Source of the DNA: Isoetes taiwanensis | Lineage: Eukaryota; Streptophyta; Lycopodiopsida; Isoetales; Isoetaceae | Length of the DNA stretch: 64,000 nt | Direction of reading: 5' to 3' | Assembly: GCA_021234155.1 (NCBI GenBank) | Contig: JAJEKV010000064.1 | Coordinates: 1,612,001 to 1,676,000 of the forward strand | Shown: one piece after another, positions 1 through 11,360 of the stretch | How positions within the stretch are numbered: the stretch's first letter is position 1 | Layout of the letters: each line of letters opens with the position of its first letter | Translations under genes and position numbers: made by a program | Notes under the pieces: model-generated | Seen by the model: only the letters and a program-made list of their open reading frames with translations | Told to the model about the DNA's origin: nothing | Databases searched by the model: none

Positions 1-300
1 CGGTGACATTCTTTGGCTTACACACTAATGCAGAGTGTCTTGTGTTGCATTTACGGCAAAAACATGGTAATCCAACCCCTAAGCTGCAGGCTAATTTGCT
101 TTCCATAGAAGTCAATTAAAGGCACAGAGGTAAGCACAGTCTTGGAAATGTCAATTTGAACAAAGCATTTGGGAGGCTTGTAAGGACAATATTCAGTGGC
201 CATATAGGTTCCAATAAAATTAAAAATATCTTTAAAGCAATCTTCAATCAACTGATTATTCAGTTATTTTAGACAAGAATCTTCCATTTTCTGTGCAAGC
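1..300 (-). pseudogene. adenylate kinase-derived fragment, copy at left edge
   Basis: This stretch repeats, almost base for base, the segments at about 4809-5060 and 19569-19830. Those longer copies continue into a recognisable adenylate kinase LID region, so this is taken as part of the same decayed fragment. Read on the minus strand it gives a 66-residue open frame containing CPYKPPKC and IDFYGKQ. These may be worn versions of the LPPPEC and EDFYRCQGK segments of the intact kinase at 5955-6878, but that link is weak. The window cuts the fragment at its 3' side. Confidence 0.4.
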
Positions 301-1983
301 TTTATTTGATAAATGGGTTCATTAACAAGTCACCAATAGTATTAATTTTTACTCTACATGTTAACCTCCTGCAAATTCCATAAAATAGAGTTGAAAATGC
401 TACATAAGTTGTTTATCGAAGCTGAATGAGTATCCGTCAATAAACTACCATCGTATCTGTCAAAGCTCATGCTATAGCTCACAGCCAAGATCCAATAGCA
501 CATATGTTCATTGCCGAAGACCTTTATATTCCATAAAATTTTGGACCTTGTTTTTTAATGAAAACCTTGAGAAGAAGTCTATACACTTACCAGGCTCGTT
601 AGAGAAGGACATAGATGTCGTATGCGAGTTCATGAGGACACTCGCGATTAAAACTAACTTTTGTTGGATCAAGACTCTAAAGAAGAATTTGTAGTATTGC
701 AAATTTGTGGTAGTTTTGATGTGTGCAGATCATACAGTACTGACAGGAGATGGTTCAGCATCCCAAGTCCATTCCCATTGTACACTATGAGCTCAGTTAC
801 CATTGACTTATGCATTAGTTCTTGCATATAAAAGTGGGGCAGTAAATCCTTCTTGTGGATGATTGTTATCATGATTAGCAGGGATTGCAATGGTCATGCA
901 TAGGATGCCCCTGCAAAGAATTGACTATCTTATTGATGAACTGCTCATATGTGTGCTAAGGAAACCCTCAAATACAGCTTAAAAGTTTTATAGGTCTAGC
1001 TTATGGGATTCTCAAACTTATGCATGCATGCCTATTTCCTGAATAGGATATGATTTCTACTCTTTCTTGCAAGCCAATGGCTCTGCCATCAGCATCATTC
1101 TGCAGTGAATTGAGTGCTTTGGCATGAAACTTTCTTGGCCTATTGGTGGCAGCTACGGATGACCTATCTGTTCAATGGTCAAAACAGAGGTGTTCCTTCA
1201 TGTGTCTAGAGAAGGCTAACAGAACAAGCCAGAAAACTTTCCTATAAATATTGGAGGAGGATAATCAGGTGGTCTAAAGAAGTGATTCAGTTCAATTCCT
1301 AGTGGAAACAGTGCTTGGTTTGTTAGTTTCAATTCAGGGATTTGATGTTATTGTGTTGCCATACAATGTTGTATATCTTGTTTGCATGAACAATATTTGA
1401 CTCTATAGTGACAATGCTTGAAGGGTGCTATAGCATCATCCATACTTTGCATGTTTGTAAAATGTTAGATATTGTCCCTACCAACGAAGAAACTTTGGTG
1501 AGAAAAACAACAAGAGTTCAAAAACAAGCATGATTATAGACTTGCAGAAACTGCCTAGACTTGATGATGCTTTTTATTTGATTACTGCGAAAAATTTAGA
1601 CACGGTCCCACTTATTCTAAACCTCTAAAACAACATAGCTGAAAGGGCTGCAATTTGCAGAATTTTTCAAGTAATAGACTTTGTGCCTGGTGGAGGCAAT
1701 ATACTTTCGGATCGTGTCTTCCTCTATTATCGAGATATTCACTTTTGCTCAGGTTCTAGTCAATGCCTGGTTGGAATTTTTAGAGTATAGAATTGAATAG
1801 GCAAAGAAGTATAGCACAAAGGAGCTCATTCATAACTAGATTAGCATTCCATCTGTTCTTGTAGACAATGTTAAAACGGAAGGCGAACCTCCGAATGTTG
1901 TAATGCAATATAAATCTAGAGTCCAAAGTGGTCGGTCAGCAACCTCTTGAGTACGATTTTGTTTTCTAAATCCCTTGAAGAAA
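301..1983. other. no gene seen; partial repeat of the 4.3-4.6 kb segment
   Basis: I see no convincing coding region. The part at about 1490-1715 (from 'gaaactttggtgag' to 'caatatactttcgg') recurs near 4310-4560 and 19090-19320, so it is an older, more diverged copy of part of the duplicated unit. The rest is AT-rich and without recognisable structure. Confidence 0.5.
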
Positions 1984-2927
1984 ATAAGACAAAAACAATA
2001 CTTTATATAAGCTTGTTATTACGTGCAAAACACAAAGCAATGTCCACATTCAATTGAACCACAACCCCTTTCATATGTACAAAAACTCAATTTTGCGTTG
2101 GCTTCTCAAGGCCAAAGGCTAGTTCTTATGTGGGTTCATACATGAGTCCTCTTACCACATTGGTTTTACACGTCAAGACATAAATAATACTCTCTTTACC
2201 ACAGATAATACTCTCTTTACAATGTACGTTCTGTATAGGGTTATGACGTTGGACTGATAGGCAAATTCTGGATAATGCAAAATTGATAATTATGGATAGT
2301 CAAATTATGGATAATTACCCTTGACAACCATTGCAACTAGATACATCTGTCGTTAACGTGGCCATGTCTTCTTGCCAGACATCCTTGGCATATGCTTATT
2401 CAGAACTTCACACTCACATCCATCATCAACAATTAAAAACGTGAACCCAATTAGGAACACGTCCACGCTCCACAAGTATCATCCCTTCTATGGTCTCTCC
2501 CTTCCAAGCAAATACCTTATTCAAGATCTGTACCCCATTGCCAACCATGATTCAAAGTAGCTGTGGATTGAAAGTGCAACCAACTACCAATTTCCATCCA
2601 AGGTCTCCTCTGTCATTTGTCCGTGTTGTAAAAAACAACTTCGCCCCAACCTTGATTTCCAACACCACCAAATATTTTGATTTTTGAAAGAAGGAATGAG
2701 GATGATGGAAGAAAGAAGGAAAGAAGAGAATGTAGTGGTGACGGGAAGCAAAGGCTGGATTTTGGCATGCCAGGCAAATTTCTACACATTTTCTAATTTT
2801 TCTAGCCACAAGATTAGAAAATAAAGAATCCAATGGATTGTCTTAAAACTAGTTTACGTGGCGCTAGCACATGGATAAGCTAGAATTTTATAAATTCTTA
2901 TAGGGAAGGTTAGACAAGCCTGCTAAA

Positions 2928-3125
2928 AATATCTTTAAAGCAATCTTCAATCCAATATATGGGACTGAGCTCACTCATTGAAACAGAGACAATGCATAAT
3001 GTTGAGCTCACTCTACAACGTTGAATGTTTTGCCACATTCTTGACAAAACCTCCACCTCAAACACTTGGCTACCCGTGTGTTTTACCTGTGTGTTATTCA
3101 TATGGGTATATGTAAGTTTAAAGTT
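2928..3125 (-). pseudogene. adenylate kinase LID-region fragment
   Basis: On the minus strand the reading VAKCLRWRFCQECGKTFNV can be followed across roughly 3010-3080. It matches the LID segment of the intact kinase (VAKCLGRRTCGQCGKTFNV), with the CxxC pair kept. In-frame stops follow at once, and no P-loop or other kinase motif is attached, so it is a dead fragment. Its counterpart in the second duplication copy is near 17750-17895. Confidence 0.6.
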
Positions 3126-4811
3126 CAAAAAAACCCTTTTACATCACGAGCATTAGTTGTATGTTCAATATTATGTGAACCCGCCTTGGGATTCCCCCTC
3201 AATATGCACCAGACTCAATTTTGCGTTGGCTTCTCATAGCCAAAGGCTCGTTCTTATATGGGTTCATATTCAATTGATTCACAACCCCTTTCATATGTAC
3301 AAAGACAAAGCTCTCCTGGCCAACTTCCCCGTACAGACTGTGTATAAGGCACTCCAAGCCTACGACGTGTGTTCTTCATACAGGTATATATAAGTTTAAA
3401 GTTCAAAAAAACCTTTTTACGTCATGAGCATTAGTTGTATGTTCAACATTATGTGAACCCGCCTTGGGATTCCCTCTCAATATGCACTAGACTCAATGTT
3501 GCATTGGCTTCTCAGGGTCAAAGGCTAGTTCTTATGTGGGTTCATACACGACTCCTCATACCACATTCATTTTACACGTCAAGCCATAGATAATACTCTC
3601 TTTACCATAGATAATACTCTCTTTACAATGTACGTTCTGTCTAGGTTTATGATGTTGGACTGATAGGCGAATTACGATGGATAATGCAAAATTGATACAT
3701 AAATCCCTTCCTATTCAAGCAAAAGAACTTAATTCCATCCTTGCTAGCTTTTATCAGTGCATCGTATGTAATGTGCTCTCATGAGCATGATTTAAATTGT
3801 CATGAGCACAATTCACTATCCTTTTATATTTGGATTTGTTGCAAATGTAGTTCAAAACATTATTGCAAACTATGGAATATAGCCCTTGTTTAAAATTTCA
3901 ACTTACATCTGAGAGTTAGAAATTGTAGAAAAGTTTGACTTGTCAGTTACTTCTTTCTCTGCAAGCGCATTCTGCTGAGATAATGTTTTCTTTCTCTGTA
4001 ACCTTTTATAACTTCCATTGACTCTTTTCCATGAACTAACATGTTGTATGTCTGCTGCATGTGTCTTTGAGAAGTAGCAAATGTCAATATCTGACTTATT
4101 AATATCTCTTGTACTCTGATCAATTTCTTCAGTAGTGGTGACATTCAACCCAGGGATTTGATGTTATTGTGTTGCCATATAAGGTTGTATATCCTCTTTG
4201 CATTAACAATATTTATCTCTATAGTTACAGTAGTTGGAGGGTACTATAGCATCATCCATATTTTGCATATTTGGAAAATGTGGAGTTCAGATATTATCTC
4301 TACCAATAAAGAAACCTTGATGAGAAGACGGCGAAGGCAATAAAACAACAAGAGCCCAAAAAACAAGCATGCTTATAGACTTGCAGAAACTACCTATAGT
4401 TGATGATGCTTTTTGTTTGATTACTGCAAAAAAATCAGACATGGTCCCATTTATTCTAAACCTTTAAAACACCATACCTGAAAAGGCTGCAATTTGCAGA
4501 ATCTCTCAAGTATTTATATAGACTTTGCGCCTGGTGGAGGCAATATACTTTCGGAGCCCTTATGTAAAATTTCAACTTACATTTGAGAGTTCGAAATTGT
4601 AGAAAGTTGGACTTGTTAGTTACTTCTTTTTTTGCAAGCGCGTTCTGCTGAGATAATGCTTTCCTCCTCTGTAACCTTTTATAACTTCCATTGACTCTTT
4701 TCCATGAACTAGCATGCTGTATGTCTGCTGCATGTTGTCTTTGAGAAGTACCAATGTCAATATCTGACTTATTAATATCTCTTGTATTCTGATCAACTTC
4801 TTCAGCAGTGG

Positions 4812-5190
4812 TGACATTCTTTGGCTTACACACTAATGCAGAGTGTTTTGTGTTGCATTGACGGCAAAAATATGGTAATCCAACCCCTAAGCTGCAGGCT
4901 AATTTGCTTTCCATAGAAATCAATTAAAGGCACAGAGGTAAGCACAGTCTTGGAAATGTCAATTTGAACAAAGCATTTGGGAGGCTTGTAAGGACAATAT
5001 TCAGTAGCCATATAGGTTCCAATAAAATAAAAAATATCTTTAAAGCAATCTTCAATCCAATATATGGGACTGAGCTCAAAATTCTGCATTGCCTCTGTTG
5101 AATGTTTTGCCACATTCTTGACAAAACCTCCACCTCAAACACTTGGATACCAATGCATTCTCTTTCATTTTCATGTTCCTACCAATACAA
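4812..5190 (-). pseudogene. adenylate kinase fragment (LID to C-terminal part)
   Basis: Minus-strand reading from about 5185 gives NMKMKENALVSKCLRWRFC followed by QECGKTFN. The intact gene has NMNMRDDALVAKC and GQCGKTFN at the same place. After a frame change the text continues with CPYKPPKC and IDFYGKQ, possibly the worn LPPPEC and EDFYRCQGK segments. No P-loop is present. The fragment lies about 0.8 kb beyond the stop of the intact kinase on the same strand, which suggests an old local duplication. Confidence 0.55.
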
Positions 5191-5443
5191 TTTCATCTAA
5201 TGATGTTTTTCAATATTTGGCATAAGCTTCTTTTGAGTCTTTTAAATACTTTATTTTATGCCTGATTGGATCTTGTATAGTTGATCTCTCACAATTTACT
5301 TGCAAGTTTAAGTTTCAATGCCCAAGTCAATGTGTCGCTCACATGAAAACTACCATTTACCTTATTGGAAATAATGTATGTTCTGTCTACATTTATGATG
5401 TTGGACTGATAGGAAAATTATGGATAATGCAAAATTGATACAT

Positions 5444-5694
5444 AAAGCCCTTCCAAATCAAACAGAAGAACTTAATTCCATCCATGCTAGTTTTGATCAG
5501 CAGGAGTGCTACATGTGCTCTCGTAAGCATAATTTAAATCGTCATGAGCACAATTTACTATCCTTTCATATTTCAATTTGTTGCAAATATGGTTAAAGTA
5601 CTCATATCTCTATCTGAATTTTATTTAGCAAAAGCTTCAACCTGCAACCATTCAAATTTGTCAATACCCACAATTAATGAAGTGTATACAAATG
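5444..5694. other. no gene seen
   Basis: AT-rich sequence between the end of the duplicated unit and the T-run. The first part ('cttccaaatcaaacagaagaacttaattcc') resembles 3706-3740, so it is another diverged copy of a segment within the unit. Confidence 0.4.
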
Positions 5695-5709
5695 TTTTTT
5701 TTTTTTTTT
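5695..5709 (-). other. poly-A tract downstream of the adenylate kinase ORF
   Basis: A run of 15 T on the plus strand is a run of A on the coding strand, about 245 bp past the stop codon. Together with the absence of introns this fits a retroposed mRNA copy, although simple A-runs are common in this AT-rich sequence. I did not find a matching target-site duplication upstream of the gene. Confidence 0.4.
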
Positions 5710-5835
5710 GGAATGATATGTACATCATCAATATATATACATCAAGCATATATGCTTCCCATGTGATGAGCAATTCTCATACAAGCATGGTTTTTAATGT
5801 CTTGAAATGGTGGACCATAAGTGGTAAGAATCTCC

Positions 5836-5985
5836 TCCTTGGTCTTTAACAAAATTGACCAATTCTTTTTGAGCACTACATGTTTATTACATGTGAAGTA
5901 AAGGGTGCTGCTTTGGTCTTTAACAAAGTTGACCATTTCTTTTTGAGCACGTACCTATGATAGTGCAAGTTTATTACATGTAAAG
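5836..5985 (-). repeat. tandem duplication of the adenylate kinase 3' end
   Basis: The segment with 'ttggtctttaacaaa', 'ttgacca', 'ttctttttgagcac' and 'tttattacatgt' occurs twice, about 5836-5897 and 5913-5983. The second copy includes the last codons and stop of the kinase ORF; the first is a truncated echo in the 3' flank. Both contain AATAAA on the minus strand. Confidence 0.7.
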
Positions 5986-6878
5986 CTTTGTTCTGTCGCT
6001 TGTGCTTCCTTTTCTTCTAAGTGTAACATCTTCAACAAATTTGACCATGTTTGAGACACTCCAGACACAACATTAACATCCATCACCTTGCCTTGGCACC
6101 TGTAGAAATCCTCCACATCTTTACATTGTTCCTCGTATACCCTCAATCTCTTCTTGACACTTTCCTCGTTATCATCGATCCGAATTACCATCTTAGAAGC
6201 ACATTCTGGTGGAGGCAAAAGCTTAGGCATAGAAATCTTGGTGCCATCTTCAAGTTCTAAATTAACGTCAGCGACATTGAAGGTTTTGCCGCATTGGCCG
6301 CATGTTCTTCTTCCCAAACACTTGGCAACCAATGCATCGTCTCTCATATTCATATTAACCACAACATCAATATCTGTAAGCTGCTCCAAAATCAAAGCCT
6401 GTTTTACATTCCTAGGGAAACCATCCAGAATAAATCCTTTTTCTCCAACAGCCTTGCCTTGTTGGAGTCTTTTCTGAAGCAAAGCCAAGACTAGGTCGTC
6501 ACTGATAAGCTTACCCTGTGCAATTGAAGCCGAAATTTGGCGAGCCAATTCTCCTGCTGTGCCGGATTTGGAGTTCAATTCGTGGCGGATAAGATCCCCT
6601 GTTGAGATATGGGGAAGATTTGTAAAAGCGCCCAGTTTGGAGGCAATAGTTCCTTTGCCTACACCTGGTTTTCCCAAAAAGACCCAATGCTTGAAAGGGA
6701 TTTTATCTTCCGTTTTGCAGTCGACCGCCATCTCTTTTGAAACCTGAAGCATGCCCAATGCAGGGCTTATGCTCTTCTCCAGGTCTAGATGTCCTAATAC
6801 TTTTGCCGATTGCGCTGTTCTCATCGCCATAGCTGCCATTTCTTCTTCCTTCTTTGCTTCAGATGTAAGAAATGCCAA
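5955..6878 (-). CDS. adenylate kinase, plant organelle type, intronless
   Basis: A 307-residue ORF for a nucleoside monophosphate kinase (ATP + AMP to 2 ADP). Visible motifs are the P-loop GKPGVGKGT at residues 69-77, the NMP-binding segment ISTGDLIRHEL at 91-101, LDGFPR at 151-156, and a long LID with CLGRRTCGQCGKTF at 187-200 and PPPEC at 222-226. The C-terminal IRIDDNEESVKKRL is also typical. It resembles the plant chloroplast/mitochondrial adenylate kinases of the Arabidopsis At2g37250 type. The first ATG is followed by an acidic stretch (EAKKEEE); the Met at residue 14 (MAAMAMRTAQSAKV) would give a more usual transit peptide and may be the real start. Plant family members normally have several introns; this ORF has none, which with the downstream A-tract suggests a retrocopy that kept its frame. 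Its last codons are duplicated in the 3' flank, and dead fragments of the same gene lie around it. Confidence 0.9.
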   Translation of the reverse strand: MAFLTSEAKKEEEMAAMAMRTAQSAKVLGHLDLEKSISPALGMLQVSKEMAVDCKTEDKIPFKHWVFLGKPGVGKGTIASKLGAFTNLPHISTGDLIRHELNSKSGTAGELARQISASIAQGKLISDDLVLALLQKRLQQGKAVGEKGFILDGFPRNVKQALILEQLTDIDVVVNMNMRDDALVAKCLGRRTCGQCGKTFNVADVNLELEDGTKISMPKLLPPPECASKMVIRIDDNEESVKKRLRVYEEQCKDVEDFYRCQGKVMDVNVVSGVSQTWSNLLKMLHLEEKEAQATEQSFTCNKLALS

Positions 6879-6928
6879 TGCTTAAATAGGTCAATAGAAG
6901 ATTCCTGGCTGTCGTATGCTGCCTAAAA

Positions 6929-6942
6929 GGGTAAAAGTATGC
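6929..6942 (+). other. isolated match to the E2 transposon end
   Basis: GGGTAAAAGTATGC here is identical to the first 14 bases of the right terminal repeat of E2 (read inward from 60253). The match stops after 14 bases, apart from a weak 'GTG' further in. It sits about 50 bp upstream of the kinase ORF start. I found no partner end nearby. It could be a solo end of a relative or chance. Confidence 0.3.
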
Positions 6943-8344
6943 GCGTGCTTTAAACAGGTAAAGGAGGTCATTTCCACTTTGCTTCGCATTTTCCACTTTA
7001 CATCTTAAACGAGGTCATTTCGCCAAAGGTTGGTTCCTGGGCAAGGGCAGTCATGCTCGTCGGAGACAGGTCCAGCTCTATCTCAAGGTATTGCGGGTAT
7101 GTGAGCTCTATCTCTGATTCACGTTAACTTATCTTTGCATGTCTTTCATTCCTTCAATGCATGAGTTTTTCTTCAAAACTATGAGTGCGATGGAGCTATA
7201 GTAGGAAGGAGAGTCATAGTAGGTTTATAAACTACACGATTAACTAGGAGTTTGTCAGAGAATGCCATCGAGAGTGCTTTTATAGTGTATGCCATTCTTC
7301 TATTCCAGAAGTTATTAGAGGATGCCATCGAGAGTGCTTCTATATTGTGTATGCCATTCTATCCTCTCAAACGTGGCATTTGCTGGAATCCTCCTCCCAC
7401 TTATGCTAACTTTTGTTATATTCTTCATCTATTTACCAGAAAAGCTCATCAACGAAGCAATACTCAATTATGGAATTGTCATTGCATTGAGATGGGATGT
7501 GCATATCGTAGGGAAATTGCCTTATTGCTTAATTCAAATAGGAAATCCTGTTTCCCATGGCCAGTTGGAGGCAACAAGTTTGTAACATTCTTCTCTTGCA
7601 GTTTTAATTAACTGCTTCAATCTCCTTTCTTCTGCAGGTTAATACAGACTTTTTGGATTTATTTTGTATATGTTACACTTCTCTGGCTGAAGAGCAGGGA
7701 CGTGTGAAATAACCGTTTAAAATATTAGAAACGACAATACTATCTCGCTACGTCATCGTTTCCAGGTTAGAATGTGTCAAAGGTCTGGCTTTATCATGCT
7801 AATTCACTATGCGTTTCTCGCTATCAATATATGCCAGAAGCACTAGTTTAACGGTTATACAAGATTATGAAGCAGAAATAGTCTATAGATTATGTTTTGT
7901 GAAGTCTCATGTGCACAGTTTTTCTCAATTGCTGAATCATCATTTGCACTTTTTGCATTTCTCGACCAAATTGGAAGCCGAATCAAAAGCACAGTTTTTC
8001 TCAATTCTGTCCGTTGTCCCAAGTAACTGAGAAAATTCTGATTTTTGCATCTCTATGATGAATAATTTGATGATGATTATTGGAAAGCAGTCAAAATGAT
8101 TGGAAAGCTTGTAATGATGGCACAAAATAGGCACGCTAGATATTGATGAATTCAATCTATGTGGATGATATTCTGTTATGCCATTGATCGTTTTTTGAGC
8201 TTGTATGCATATCTCTCTCAACTGTCTGATGAAGCATATCTTACGAGTAGTCGAAAAGACTGCCCTGCCTGTACAGTGTTTTCTGCTAGTTTAGTAGTAG
8301 TTGGAAAGACTGGCCTGCCTGTACAATATTCCCTTTTGCCCTTG

Positions 8345-8475
8345 GTAGCCACCTGAAGCATGTCCATTACAGGTCTCTAATCCTAAGGCTTTTCAATGCG
8401 CTGCTCTAACCGCCATAGCTGCATTTCTGTTTGAGACTGCGCAATGGCCTAAATAGGCAAAGCAGAAGATTTGAG
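8345..8475 (-). pseudogene. adenylate kinase 5'-end fragment
   Basis: Plus-strand text 'cacctgaagcatgtcc', 'gctgctctaaccgccatagctgc' and 'gcctaaataggcaaagcagaagatt' parallels 'aacctgaagcatgccc', 'gctgttctcatcgccatagctgcc' and 'gcttaaataggtcaatagaagatt' at the start of the intact kinase. It covers only the N-terminal leader and 5' flank. Because the match runs past the ATG into the 5' flank, the copy came from genomic DNA or from a transcript starting upstream. Confidence 0.6.
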
Positions 8476-9752
8476 CCAAACTCTTGTTTTTGTGGTGAGT
8501 GTGAGAAGGTTTACCTGTTGTCTGCAATTTGCAGGTCAACCATGGGAATTACCAATAATTGTGGGCAACAAGGTATCGAAATAAAGGGGAGTATCGAATA
8601 GCACATCTCAGCCTTTGCCTCTTTGAGTGCTATTTAGGCGGAAGGTAAGCCATATTTCTGCATTGTTTATTACTTGCAGTGGAGATTCATACTAGCTTAA
8701 GAGATGGAAAAGTAAGAGGGTATTTTTTCAAGGGATCAGGTAAGTAGAAGAGCTCCAGATATGGGGTAAAGGAAACTCATATTTGCACTCATGTTTCCAG
8801 GAGCAACACAGACTATGATTGTTACTGTATACTTAAAATATACTTACTGCTAACTAGCATCTTAACTATCTTGTTGCTAATGGCAGCTTCTAAAGTAACA
8901 GGAGTGGAAATCACAGCTTTGGAATGTGAAATTGTTGCTCTATCATTGCAGCATCATGGAAGTCTCTAGAATACACATTCAAGACACACATGATAGCACA
9001 AAATTATTGATCTATATACTATTTGTTTTCAATTTGTGTCAATGATTTACTCATTTTTAAGATGCTGCATACGCATCTTTCTATCCACCAGTGCACCATT
9101 GGCAGAATGTTTATCATCTAGTGGGTGAACTACACACATCTGTCTCATCAGCAAGACAGTTAAACTCGTATATCATGGGTGAACTTCAGTATATCTTGGC
9201 ACTTCTATAACTTTAAAAGTAAGCTTACCATAGCCATTATGTTGGTAGATTTGCAGATAATCATGGTTTGTAATAGGCTATAATAATTCAATTTTAGCTC
9301 ATGAAGTGCCTTCAAATAGGAATTCCATTATTGTCTTAGAGAAAGAACAAATTTAATTATCGTCTTAGAGAAAGAACAAATTTATTTGCAACTTAACGAT
9401 CCTTATTTCACTTATTTATCGATCACGGGTTTTTACTAAAGGGGATCTCTATGTCCCTTGCAAACCAACACGAATTAGCATTCTAGAGATAACAAGGTGT
9501 TGTCGCACAAAGTGTTGCCCTCATGGAGGGGCATAGAGGAAACGAGATTTAGCAATAAAATCATGTTCTTATATGGATGGCACGTTAACAGCCGAAACAC
9601 CACTCTTCTCATACATCATGCAATCTTTTCAACTATCATATCATTGCACTTAAATTAAATGGCATTTCTATCAATTTATGGACAACTAATGGGGGCTTTC
9701 CAATCAGTAAGTGCAGCGTGACAATATTCAAAGCATATATGTTTGACTGCAT

Positions 9753-10016
9753 ATGAAGTGTTGTTGTGCTATGGATCAAGGTAAGCAAATGCATGCACTG
9801 GGATTGTGCCTTATGTCTATGAACAACATATTTCTTGACAATGCTTTTGAGAATCTTGCTACAGGAGTCGTATCGCACCTGAAGGATTCTCAGTCTTCTA
9901 TCATGTATGGAGTTGATGTCGTATTTTATTTATTGGAAGGCTTTGGGAACTACTCTACCCTAGAGAAACTGCTTCTTGTTTTGCATAGCTATTGTTTGTG
10001 CAATTTTGTTTATTGA
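9753..10016 (+). pseudogene. possible PPR-repeat remnant
   Basis: An 87-residue frame includes AMDQGKQMHALGLCLM and NNIFLDNAFENLA. This resembles the 'GKxxHA...N/F/VxNAL' pattern of one plant pentatricopeptide repeat motif. Only one repeat can be recognised and the frame ends quickly on both sides, so at best it is a scrap of a PPR gene. Chance resemblance is possible. Confidence 0.2.
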
Positions 10017-10580
10017 TTGGAAAATGCCTAATGCCGTGAACTTGCTTAAGTTCTGCTCCTTAGAGCATAGCATCTATGTTCTCATGTAATTGTATACTCT
10101 CCCGAGTAAGACCTTTCCTAATTTCATGAACATGGATTAACTCCCAGCACAAAATAGAAAAATAGTTTTAGATCCAACTGCTTCAAAGAGATCAAGCTAA
10201 AAACATAGGGTTAGCTAAGGATGCATATACAAAATCAATACAACTAGCTCTGTTAGAAAATCAATATAACTATACCAACAACAAGTACACACAACCAATA
10301 CTACAATATTTAATTCCTTCCAATTCTATCAAACCAATAGCACAAGATTTATGTCAATGATTTACTGATTTAAGATGCTGCATATGCATAACTTTCTATC
10401 CGCCTGCGTGGACCTTGTTCTTTTGACTCTATAGCCATGATATGCTACCCAGATACAATCATCAGCCTCATCTCTGCTAATCGAAATACTCTTAATTTTA
10501 TTCCCTTTGGGCTTATTATTCTGGGAATAAACTTCTGTTGTTTGTTGCCGCTTGATCTCCGGTGCACCCACCCATTCCTT

Positions 10581-10802
10581 TTCTTGCATGCCTTTTTTCC
10601 TCTTGTGCAAGGCTAGAATAAATTTTTCGCCGGTTTTTCCCTTATTCTGTCTTGACGACTCTGATTCCGCGTCTAACCCGTTGTTGTGTTTGTGTTTCTT
10701 GCATGCTTTTTTTCCTCTTGTGCAAGGCTAGAATAAATTTTTCGCTAGTTTTTCCCTTATTCTGCCTTGACGACTCTGATTCCGCGTCTAACCCGTTGTT
10801 CA
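10581..10802. repeat. 115-bp tandem duplication at the head of the DIRS-like unit
   Basis: 'ttcttgcatgc...tttttcctcttgtgcaagg...ccgcgtctaacccgttgtt' occurs at 10581-10695 and again at 10696-10802 with few differences. It lies directly before the DIRS-like remnant. The downstream half ('gactctgattccgcgtctaaccc') recurs at 13537, where the second unit begins. Confidence 0.8.
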
Positions 10803-11360
10803 TCCTCATCTAGGAGTTTGCTGGCGTGATTGTTCTCGCCGTGTTTTCTCAGCTGTTGTAGCAGCGATTGATTATCTTGGAGCCACTTTGCTATTCGATT
10901 GGAATTTTCTACGAAGCCTTTTCCAACCTTGCGGGCTGCTTTTGGATTTGGGCGGTGGAGCACTTTTTGTTCTCAGAAGGCTCTGCTATTGGTCGATTTT
11001 TGTGTGGCAATTCTTACAGTGGAAAACCATTTCCCTTCCTCCTCTCGGCTTCTACTCCGTTTGTTGCTATTTCTCCCTGTTTCCAATTCCCTGCAGAGCC
11101 CGCAAGGTTGTTTTCGATGCCATCCTTTTTGCTAGAGTGAAGCAAGCTTGGCAGTGTCGATCGGAGTTTTCCGAGTGCCTTCCTTTTGCCAACACGAACT
11201 CAGTCTAATAGCCAGCGTGAATCAGGTTGGTCTTTGTTAAGATTTGCTTTGGTTCCAAGTTTCTCTGCAACCTTCTCTGGTCTGTGCGCCTAAGGACTGG
11301 TCTGTGGCCCTAAGAAGAACTTTTATTCTTTCGAGTTTGCGCCGTATTTTCCTCTGTATC

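Larger units (their letters stand above)
1984..5443. repeat. 3.4 kb segmental duplication, copy 1
   Basis: Near-identical to 16808-20203 in the same orientation. Both start at 'ataagacaaaaacaatac' and end at 'gcaaaattgatacat'; flanks differ on both sides. Copy 1 holds about 80 bp (from 'catcatccatattttgc' near 4248) that copy 2 lacks. Inside each copy a module with 'ttggcttctc', 'ccaaaggct' and 'gggttcata' appears three times (near 2100, 3220 and 3500 here). The segments at about 3900-4145 and 4570-4815 are diverged copies of each other. The unit is thus itself built from older repeats. Confidence 0.85.
6943..10580. other. mostly non-coding stretch
   Basis: No intact gene. It contains the kinase 5' scrap near 8345-8475, a weak PPR-like frame at 9753-10016 and a short dispersed repeat. 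The repeat ('caatgatttactcattt...aagatgctgcat') is at about 9040-9100 and again at 10355-10412. Two near-identical copies of 'gtcttagagaaagaacaaattta' sit in tandem at about 9333-9383. The phrase 'gatgccatcgagagtgctt' also recurs at about 7262 and 7321. Confidence 0.5.

Noticed and set aside
6051-6747. Several plus-strand ORFs within 6.0-6.75 kb
   Set aside because: Antisense shadows of the adenylate kinase reading frame.
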